Positions 1-4,522 of a DNA stretch of 6,535 nucleotides are shown here, in pieces (position 1 is the first letter of the stretch; each line of letters opens with the position of its first letter). The notes beneath the pieces are model-generated. The model had not been told where the DNA came from and did no database searches. It saw only the letters and a list, made by a program, of their open reading frames with translations. Source of the stretch: CAYGWX01 sp964353855 [NCBI: uncultured bacterium] (GTDB lineage Bacteria > Edwardsbacteria > CAYGWX01); the NCBI GenBank assembly GCA_964353855.1, contig CAYGWX010000092.1, forward strand, positions 1 through 6,535, written 5' to 3'. The position numbers and the translations under genes were made by a program.

Positions 1-4
1 AAAA

Positions 5-45
5 CTATTCACTTTATGATACAAAGTGTGAACTAAAGTGAATAG
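5..45. repeat. 41-bp palindromic element, copy 1
   Basis: Perfect 12-bp inverted arms, CTATTCACTTTA and TAAAGTGAATAG, enclose a 17-nt centre. A second copy at 1882-1922 has identical arms and differs at 5 of 41 positions, all in the centre. It lies about 170 bp past the stop of the propeller gene. It could be a dispersed palindromic repeat, a transcript hairpin or a binding site; it has no U-tract to make it a standard terminator. Confidence 0.85.
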
Positions 46-91
46 GGGTGAGTCAAATCCCCCTGAGTCATCTTTGGGCTTTTTGCCGGAT

Positions 92-173
92 TTATCTCAG
101 CTTCACGATCCGCACAATCTCGTCATGCTGAACCATGCCCTGAACTTGATTCATGGGTTGTTTCAGCATCTCT
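92..173 (-). repeat. Duplicated C-terminal coding tail of a T9SS gene (58 bp) with a 24-bp insertion
   Basis: Positions 92-133 match 216-257 at 41 of 42 bases, and 158-173 match 258-273 exactly; the 24 bp between (134-157) are extra. Read on the minus strand, the copy would encode the same tail as the propeller protein (VQHDEIVRIVKLR then stop) with an in-frame 8-residue insertion. It lies 124 bp from the real tail, so it is not in frame with the gene. It is either a local duplication or the remnant 3' end of a paralogous T9SS gene. Confidence 0.75.
125..169. repeat. Nested palindromic repeat (repeat within a repeat)
   Basis: Outer arms ATGCTGAA (125-132) and TTCAGCAT (162-169) match those of the palindrome at 249-269. 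The loop holds a second palindrome, CCCTGAA-CTTGA-TTCATGGG (138-157). Both share the family core GAACTTGnTTC. The arrangement looks like one element inserted into the loop of another. Confidence 0.7.
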
Positions 174-183
174 CGGTCTCGTC

Positions 184-204
184 ATCCTGAACTTGGTTCA
201 GGAT
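184..204. repeat. Palindromic repeat, GAACTTG family
   Basis: Arms ATCCTGAAC and GTTCAGGAT (9 bp, perfect) surround the loop TTG. Flanking CGTC and CTCGTCG match other family members in the window. Located in the 3' region of the propeller gene transcript, where it could form a stable hairpin that protects or ends the message. Confidence 0.75.
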
Positions 205-215
205 CTCGTCGTTTC

Positions 216-1727
216 TTATCTCACCTTCACGATCCGCACAATCTCGTCATGCTGAACTTGTTTCAGCATCTCTTGATACTTCAGGAAGTAGACCCCCGGC
301 GCCAGCCCCTCCCCGATTCGGTCCCCCCGATACGTCCCCACCTTCCTTCCTGTGATGTCGTACACTTCAAACGTCTCTTTCTCCTGCCCGGGAACCATGG
401 CGAAAGTGGTAAAGGGATTTGGTGTGGCCTTTATTCTAACCTCTAACCTCTGACCTCTAACTTCTGCCGTTTCCGTTCCCGAGTTCCCTGTCAGGTTGCG
501 CTTGTAATACATCTGCTTAATTCCATTCCGTCCATCCTGCCAGGCTATATGAACTTTGACGCCCGAGACGGCAATGGAGGGGTAATCGATTCCAAGAGTA
601 TCGGCGGTGAGGAAGGTGTCCGGCTCCCAGGTCGTGCCCCTGTCGGTTGAGCGCTTGTAAGTAACTCTGCACGTATAGGGTGCCTTTAAAACTATGTTTT
701 GGTGACCGTGCCATACAATATGAACATTCGGTCCTGAAGCCTCGATAGACGGTCGAAGGGTCGTAAGGATAGATAGGCACCTTTCCGATTCCCAGTTCGT
801 TCCATTATCCGTAGAGCGTAGGTAGTAAAGTTGATAGGAACGATCCCAGACGATATGGATATCCGGTCCTGTGGCGGAAAGGGAAGGGATGTGGGTATTA
901 TCCCCTGCGCTGCCAAACGGGGTATCCGCTCCCCAGGTTGTCCCTCCGTCCGTGGAGCGTTTGTAGTAAATTCGCCAGCTTCCCGTTCGGTTGTCAAGCC
1001 AGGCGACATGGACATTCGTTCCCGAGACTGCAGCGGAAGGAGACACGGAATAAGCGGTATCCGTAGTGAGCTTGACCACGGCCTCCCAAGTCCGTCCTCC
1101 ATCGGTCGAGCGCCGATAGAAAATATCAGGATGAACCCTCGTAGTATCCCTCCCGGTAGTATGGTGCCAGACCAAGTGGACCTCTGTGCCCGATGCCGCG
1201 AGGCATGGGTTCCACGCAATTACCGTATCAACGGAAAGGCGCATGTCCGGCCCCCAAGTGGAGCCTCCGTCCGAAGAGCCTTTGTAATAGATCTGGGTTA
1301 ATCGGCCGTCCCGTTGGTCCATCCAGGCGACATGGACCCATTTACCTGAAGCTGCCAGGACCGGCGGATAGACTGCTGCGGAATCATTGGTGAGGGTCGT
1401 GTCCGGTTCCCAGGTGATTCCCCCATCCGTTGAGCGTTTATAGAAAATCTTAGGGCGTACCGACCTTCCCTCCTTCCAGACGAGATGCACCGTATCCCGG
1501 CTGGATGCGATGTACTTGGCGTTATTAGCGCAGTTTAAGGGATAAGTGCTGCTATATGTTAGCCTCACGTCCGGCTCCCACTGGGCGAGGAGGGGAGGGG
1601 CGAGCAAAAAGGTCAGGACTATGGCAAATGCGAGGGTGGGTAGGAAGGAAAATGGCAGGACCTTCGTGTTTCTCCAACAACCAACAACTGACAACCAACA
1701 ACTGCCGTTCAGCCGGTCGTTTTTCAT
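216..1727 (-). CDS. Secreted Asp-box (BNR) beta-propeller protein with T9SS C-terminal sorting domain
   Basis: 503 aa. The start is taken at 1727, not at the longer in-frame ATG at 1757, because a GGGAGG ribosome binding site lies 5 nt before it. A signal peptide follows (hydrophobic about residues 22-47, likely cleavage after LLA at 48). Seven repeats of the pattern VHxxW...YYKR come next. Six end in an Asp-box, S-x-D-x-G-x-x-W, starting near residues 99, 151, 207, 258, 305 and 360; the seventh (YYKR at 407-410) lacks it. This is a beta-propeller. The arginine triad and RIP/FRIP motif of true sialidases are not visible, so binding or an unknown enzymatic role is more likely than sialidase activity. 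Residues 434-503 are a type A T9SS sorting domain (TPNPF, VYDITGRKV, GVYFLK), implying export to the cell surface or medium. Oddities: heptad repeats encode residues 7-18 and 420-432, and a palindromic repeat encodes 486-494. Substrate is unknown. Confidence 0.9.
   Translation of the reverse strand: MKNDRLNGSCWLSVVGCWRNTKVLPFSFLPTLAFAIVLTFLLAPPLLAQWEPDVRLTYSSTYPLNCANNAKYIASSRDTVHLVWKEGRSVRPKIFYKRSTDGGITWEPDTTLTNDSAAVYPPVLAASGKWVHVAWMDQRDGRLTQIYYKGSSDGGSTWGPDMRLSVDTVIAWNPCLAASGTEVHLVWHHTTGRDTTRVHPDIFYRRSTDGGRTWEAVVKLTTDTAYSVSPSAAVSGTNVHVAWLDNRTGSWRIYYKRSTDGGTTWGADTPFGSAGDNTHIPSLSATGPDIHIVWDRSYQLYYLRSTDNGTNWESERCLSILTTLRPSIEASGPNVHIVWHGHQNIVLKAPYTCRVTYKRSTDRGTTWEPDTFLTADTLGIDYPSIAVSGVKVHIAWQDGRNGIKQMYYKRNLTGNSGTETAEVRGQRLEVRIKATPNPFTTFAMVPGQEKETFEVYDITGRKVGTYRGDRIGEGLAPGVYFLKYQEMLKQVQHDEIVRIVKVR
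246..272 (-). repeat. Palindromic repeat inserted in frame in the propeller gene C-terminus
   Basis: ATGCTGAA (249-256) and TTCAGCAT (262-269) form an 8-bp perfect stem with loop CTTGT. It is the same family as the copies at 125-169 and 184-204. On the coding strand it supplies residues MLKQVQHD (487-494). The codon GAG stands on both sides (270-272 and 243-245), so the added length is 27 bp, nine residues in frame, in the last strand region of the sorting domain. Confidence 0.75.
434..468 (-). repeat. Heptanucleotide array in the linker before the sorting domain
   Basis: Five 7-bp units on the plus strand: TTCTAAC, CTCTAAC, CTCTGAC, CTCTAAC, TTCTGCC. It encodes residues about 420-432 (AEVRGQRLEVRI) between the propeller and the TPNPF of the T9SS domain, a place where length change should be tolerated. 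Confidence 0.8.
1674..1708 (-). repeat. Heptanucleotide array within the signal-peptide n-region
   Basis: Units on the plus strand: CCAACAA, CCAACAA, CTGACAA, CCAACAA, then CTGCCGT. It encodes residues about 7-18 (NGSCWLSVVGCW), an unusually long segment between the initiating Met-Lys and the hydrophobic core of the signal peptide. The amino-acid sequence is probably a by-product of the repeat. Confidence 0.8.
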
Positions 1728-1732
1728 GGTAT

Positions 1733-1738
1733 CCTCCC
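1733..1738 (-). promoter_or_regulatory. Ribosome binding site GGGAGG for the propeller gene
   Basis: GGGAGG on the minus strand, 5 nt before the ATG at 1727. It decides in favour of this start over the in-frame ATG at 1757, which has no such site and would put ten charged and polar residues ahead of the signal peptide. Confidence 0.8.
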
Positions 1739-1754
1739 GTGCAGGATGGGTTAG

Positions 1755-1762
1755 CAAAGCTA
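1755..1762 (-). promoter_or_regulatory. Possible Bacteroidetes-type -7 element TAGCTTTG
   Basis: TAGCTTTG on the minus strand matches the -7 consensus TAnnTTTG known from Bacteroidetes promoters and would give a leader of about 20 nt containing the ribosome binding site. The matching -33 TTTG is poor (TTAT at the expected spacing), so this is a weak call that also assumes an FCB-type sigma factor. Confidence 0.25.
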
Positions 1763-1881
1763 TATACGTGCATATTCTGGGCCATAATTTGAAGAAAATA
1801 ACTGATTCTGCGTAACTTGTTGTCGTTTCTTGGATTATGTGAAATGATGGGTTTCTTGGAAGGGGCTGTTTTGGCCTTTAA

Positions 1882-1922
1882 CTATTCACTTTAGTGTATA
1901 AAGTATGAACTAAAGTGAATAG
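1882..1922. repeat. 41-bp palindromic element, copy 2
   Basis: Same 12-bp perfect arms as copy 1 at 5-45; 36 of 41 bases identical, with the changes confined to the centre. It lies about 155 bp upstream of the propeller start, so the two copies bracket the gene. Preserved arms with a drifting centre suggest selection on, or copying of, the hairpin or binding-site shape. Confidence 0.85.
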
Positions 1923-1962
1923 GCGAAAGGGCTTGGGATGGTTCTTAAAGGGTTCCTGAAAT

Positions 1963-2072
1963 TAGCGTGAAATTGGCGAGAAGTCGGCGGGAACATGGCG
2001 GGAACACGGCGAGAACATGGCGGGAACACGGCGGGAACATAGCGAGAATATAGTGGGAACAGGGTGGGAAAG
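1963..2072. repeat. 11-bp minisatellite, ten units
   Basis: Ten consecutive 11-bp units with consensus yGGCGrGAACA. The central five (1985-2039) differ only at the first base and one G/A position, and the ends are degenerate; weak 11-bp periodicity continues to about 2094. It occupies the gap between the ABC operon and the propeller gene. No open frame with plausible protein content runs through it. Confidence 0.9.
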
Positions 2073-2093
2073 GGGCTGAAAGAGGGAGAGAAA

Positions 2094-2127
2094 GCCCCGG
2101 GAAGCCTTCCTACACTCCTCCGGGGGC
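2094..2127 (-). terminator. Possible terminator hairpin after the ABC exporter operon
   Basis: On the minus strand a CCGGGG arm at 2095-2100 pairs with CCCCGG at 2120-2125, with a loop near 19 nt holding a small inner palindrome, followed by the pyrimidine-rich CTTTCTCTCCCTCTTTC. It is about 105 bp past the stop of the 604-aa ABC gene. The stem is short and the tail is not a clean U-run, so support is weak. The rest of the 1758-2232 gap holds the 41-bp palindrome, the 11-bp array and two heptad arrays, with no gene. Confidence 0.25.
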
Positions 2128-2184
2128 CTATGTTTTGTATGTCGGGGTCGTCTGTTCTTGGTTTTTTATCCGTTCATTTTGAAA

Positions 2185-2212
2185 TGCTAATTGCTAATTT
2201 TGCACTTTGCAA
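2185..2212. repeat. Heptanucleotide array TGCTAAT/TTTGCAA
   Basis: Four 7-bp units: TGCTAAT, TGCTAAT, TTTGCAC, TTTGCAA. It has two related unit types, is intergenic, and lies 11 nt from the unrelated heptad array at 2224-2254. Confidence 0.6.
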
Positions 2213-2223
2213 TGAGTTGTTCA

Positions 2224-2254
2224 GTCTACGGTCTACAGTCTTCGGTCCACTGTC
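2224..2254 (-). repeat. GTCTAC-type heptad array A, overlapping the 3' end of an ABC gene
   Basis: Plus-strand units GTCTACG, GTCTACA, GTCTTCG, GTCCACT, then GTC. It is 28 of 31 identical to array C (4488-4518) in the same orientation. It contains the last seven codons and the TAG stop of the 604-aa ABC subunit. Confidence 0.85.
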
Positions 2255-4047
2255 GCTCCTGCCGGCAGTTCCTGGTCCTTGTACTGCAGGGCGTAGAGCT
2301 TGGCGTAGATCCCGCCCTGGGCGAGGAGCTCCTGGTGGGTGCCCTGTTCCCGGAGGGTGCCCTTGTGCAGGACCAGGATGCGGTCGCAGTCCTGGATGGT
2401 GGACAGGCGGTGGGCGATGACCAGCGAGGTGCGGCCCTTCATCAGGACCTTGAGCGCGTCCTGGATGAGCAGCTCGGTCTCGGTGTCCACGGACGACGTG
2501 GCCTCGTCCAGCACCAGGACCTTGGGGTCATAGGCCAGGGCCCGGGCGAAGGAGAGGAGCTGCTTCTGGCCGACCGAGAGGTTGGTTCCCCGCTCGCGGA
2601 TCTCGTCGTCATAACCCTTGGGCATGCGCTGGATGAAGGGGTCGGCGTGCACGCCTCGGGCGGACTCGCGAATGCGCCCGTCGGTGATCTCCCCGTGCCC
2701 CAGCCGGATGTTGGAGGCCACGCTTCCCGAGAACAGGAACACGTCCTGCTGAACCACGCCGATGGCCCGGCGGAGGGTTTTCAGGTCCCACTGCCGGAGG
2801 TCCACGCCGTCGAAGGTGATGCTTCCCTTCTGGATGTCGTAGAACCGGCAGAGCAGGTTGATGAGGCTGGTCTTTCCGGCCCCGGTCGCGCCCACGAAGG
2901 CCACCCGCTCTCCGGGCCGCACCTTGAAGGAGATGTCCCGGAGGACGACCTCCTCCTCCACGTAGGCGAAGGTCACGTCCTTGAACTCGATCTCGCCCCT
3001 GACCAGTCTGGGCGCGTGGGGGGTGGCCGGGGAAGCGATGACCACCGGGGTGTCCAGGAGCAGGAAGACCCGCTCCGAGGAGGCCATGGCCTCCTGCACG
3101 ATGTTGTATTTGTCGGTCAGGTCCTGGATGGGCTGGAAGAACCTGCGGGCGTACTGGAAGAAGGCGGTGAGGCTCCCGATCGTCAGCATCCCCTGCAGGG
3201 CCTGTCCTCCTCCGTACCACAGCATCAGGGCCATGGACACCGAGGCCACCAGCTCCACGACCGGGAAGAACACCGCATACGCGGTGATGCTCCTCAGGTT
3301 GGCGTCGCGGTGCAGGGCGTTGATGCGGTCGAACTGGCCGAAGTTCTCCCCCTCCCGGCAGAAGGCTTGCACCGTGGGCATGCCCAGGAAGTTCTCCTGC
3401 ATGAAGGCGTTCAGCCGGGCGAGCTTGGTGCGTACGTCCCGGAACGAGGTCCGCACGCTCGCCTGGAAGACCCGGGCCGCGGCGAAGATGACGGGCAGGA
3501 CCACGAAACTGACCAGGGCCAGCCGCCAGTTCATCCACAGGAGCACGCCCATGATTCCGAGGAGGACCAGCACGTCGCCGACCACGGTCACGACCCCGGC
3601 CACGAACAGGTTGTTCAAGACGTCCACGTCCCCGATGACCCGGGTCATCAGCCGGCCCACGGGGTTGGTGTCGAAAAAGCGCATCGGCAGGCGCTGGAGG
3701 TGCCTGAAGATCTGGCTGCGCAGGTCGTACATGATCTTCTGGCCCGTCATCTGCAGGACGTAGGCCTGGATGAACCCCGTGGCCATGCGCAGGATGAGGA
3801 CCGCGAGGAAGACGAGCGAGAGCCGCATCAGGCCGGGCCAGTCCCGGGCCTGGATGTAGACGTCGATGGCGACCTTGGTGAGGTAGGGGCCGACCAGCTC
3901 CAGAAACGAGACCGCGAGCACGAAGGCCAGGGCCAGCAGCGCCTGCCCCTTGTAGGGCCGGAGGTAGGCCAGGAGCCGGCGCATCAGCCGGGCGTCATAG
4001 GCCTTGCCTAAGGCCTCTTCTTCGTGGAATAGGTCAAATCCGTTCAT
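2233..4047 (-). CDS. Half-size ABC exporter subunit (MdlB-like, catalytically complete Walker B)
   Basis: 604 aa fused membrane-plus-ATPase subunit of the type IV (MsbA-like) ABC exporters, expected in the inner membrane, exporting drugs, lipids or peptides. Six membrane segments are visible at about 34-56, 73-97, 148-170, 172-193, 255-277 and 285-305. The ATPase domain has an A-loop Tyr at 362, Walker A GATGAGKTS (386-394), Q-loop Gln434, signature LSVGQ (490-494, Val for the usual Gly), Walker B VLVLDE ending in catalytic Glu515, D-loop SSVD (518-521) and H-loop His546. MdlB of E. coli shares the LSVGQ form. It pairs with the upstream subunit at 6283-4523: its Walker A/B should form the active site with that subunit's LSGGQ. 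The start fits the family N-terminus (HEEEALGKAYDARLM), but no ribosome binding site is seen; a heptad repeat lies just upstream. Residues 598-604 and the stop fall inside another heptad array. Substrate cannot be read from sequence. Confidence 0.95.
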   Translation of the reverse strand: MNGFDLFHEEEALGKAYDARLMRRLLAYLRPYKGQALLALAFVLAVSFLELVGPYLTKVAIDVYIQARDWPGLMRLSLVFLAVLILRMATGFIQAYVLQMTGQKIMYDLRSQIFRHLQRLPMRFFDTNPVGRLMTRVIGDVDVLNNLFVAGVVTVVGDVLVLLGIMGVLLWMNWRLALVSFVVLPVIFAAARVFQASVRTSFRDVRTKLARLNAFMQENFLGMPTVQAFCREGENFGQFDRINALHRDANLRSITAYAVFFPVVELVASVSMALMLWYGGGQALQGMLTIGSLTAFFQYARRFFQPIQDLTDKYNIVQEAMASSERVFLLLDTPVVIASPATPHAPRLVRGEIEFKDVTFAYVEEEVVLRDISFKVRPGERVAFVGATGAGKTSLINLLCRFYDIQKGSITFDGVDLRQWDLKTLRRAIGVVQQDVFLFSGSVASNIRLGHGEITDGRIRESARGVHADPFIQRMPKGYDDEIRERGTNLSVGQKQLLSFARALAYDPKVLVLDEATSSVDTETELLIQDALKVLMKGRTSLVIAHRLSTIQDCDRILVLHKGTLREQGTHQELLAQGGIYAKLYALQYKDQELPAGATVDRRL

Positions 4048-4058
4048 GAAGTTCGACG

Positions 4059-4086
4059 GTAGACCATGGACTGTAGACTGTGGACT
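4059..4086 (+). repeat. GTAGAC-type heptad array B (inverted relative to A and C)
   Basis: Plus-strand units GTAGACC, ATGGACT, GTAGACT, GTGGACT. It lies between the four-helix-bundle stop and the start of the second ABC gene, where that gene's ribosome binding site would be expected. It shares the 10-mer GACTGTAGAC with the reverse complements of A and C. Confidence 0.85.
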
Positions 4087-4093
4087 AAGGGTA

Positions 4094-4459
4094 TCAAGAC
4101 TCTCTCCGGTGACTGTCGATATAATTGATCAGGCCGCGAAGGGTTCTCAGAGCCTGAGAGAACTTGTCCTTGAATTCCATGCTTGTCTTGCAGTAACCCA
4201 GTCGTTCGGCGATGGATAGACAATACTCAGCTTCCTTGAGCGAGGAAAGCGAGACATACAGAAACTGCAAGTAATCGTTGTCCGTTTTCCGTCCGGATCC
4301 TTCAACGATGTTTGCCGCTGAAGAGACGATGGCCCGCCTGAGTTGCGACGTCAGTCCGTAAAGCTCATCCTTTGGGAATGAACGAGTCAAGCGGTAGACT
4401 TCGATGACCAATTCATCGGTCATCTGCCAGGCCCGGATCTTCGTATAATCTCTTGGCAT
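4094..4459 (-). CDS. Four-helix-bundle protein, S23/IVP (23S rRNA intervening sequence protein) family
   Basis: 121 aa, the usual length for this family. Predicted helices span about 7-26, 31-57, 60-88 and 94-114. Family hallmarks seen are the N-terminal KIRAWQMTDELV, VYRLTRSFP (21-29), YGLTSQLRRA (34-43), NIVEGSGR (50-57) and FLYVSLSSLKEAE (66-78). Known relatives are encoded in intervening sequences of 23S rRNA in Leptospira and Coxiella, as free-standing genes in many bacteria, and as Avd in diversity-generating retroelements; the free-standing forms have no settled function, though nucleic-acid binding is suspected. The start is supported by AAGGG 7 nt upstream. The gene lies 63 bp after one ABC subunit and 46 bp before the other, dividing what is normally a contiguous pair. 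One 60-bp block inside it (4141-4200) is about 48% GC against about 67% in a block of the neighbouring ABC gene, and inverted heptad repeats flank it. Likely an inserted cassette (inference). Confidence 0.92.
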   Translation of the reverse strand: MPRDYTKIRAWQMTDELVIEVYRLTRSFPKDELYGLTSQLRRAIVSSAANIVEGSGRKTDNDYLQFLYVSLSSLKEAEYCLSIAERLGYCKTSMEFKDKFSQALRTLRGLINYIDSHRRES

Positions 4460-4487
4460 CGTTTAACCCTTGGTTTGTTGTTTGAAA

Positions 4488-4518
4488 GTCTACGGTCTAC
4501 AGTCTACCGTCCACGGTC
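4488..4518 (-). repeat. GTCTAC-type heptad array C
   Basis: Plus-strand units GTCTACG, GTCTACA, GTCTACC, GTCCACG, then GTC. It begins 4 nt after the stop of the upstream ABC gene and 28 nt before the four-helix-bundle start. With array B it forms an imperfect inverted repeat (24 of 31 positions) around that gene. On the minus strand the ACCG-TGGA-CGGT segment can also fold locally. Confidence 0.85.
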
Positions 4519-4522
4519 GCCG

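Noticed and set aside
153-446. 97-aa plus-strand open frame
   Set aside because: It is built from palindromic repeats and the antisense of the propeller gene C-terminus; no ribosome binding site or family is seen.
216-1727. Active sialidase
   Set aside because: Asp-boxes alone are not diagnostic; the RIP/FRIP motif and a convincing catalytic Arg/Tyr/Glu set are not visible.
1728-1757. Longer start of the propeller gene at 1757
   Set aside because: The strong GGGAGG site sits within this stretch and positions the ATG at 1727; the longer form would add a polar leader before the signal peptide.
1963-2072. CRISPR-like array
   Set aside because: The 11-bp units abut directly with no spacers, and no cas gene is present.
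2609-3538. 309-aa minus-strand open frame overlapping the second ABC gene in another frame
   Set aside because: Rich in Arg, Pro and Gly, with no domain; it is a frame-shifted reading of the ABC gene.
2191-4011. 606-aa open frame on the plus strand opposite the second ABC gene
   Set aside because: It is low-complexity (rich in Gly, Glu, His, Gln, Asp and Val), has no recognisable domain, and exists because the GC-rich ABC gene leaves few stops on the other strand.
4048-4522. Diversity-generating retroelement suggested by the Avd-like four-helix bundle
   Set aside because: No reverse transcriptase and no template/variable repeat pair are visible, and the flanking repeats are simple heptads.
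4048-4522. Genuine 23S rRNA intervening sequence
   Set aside because: The flanks are ABC transporter coding sequence, not 23S rRNA.
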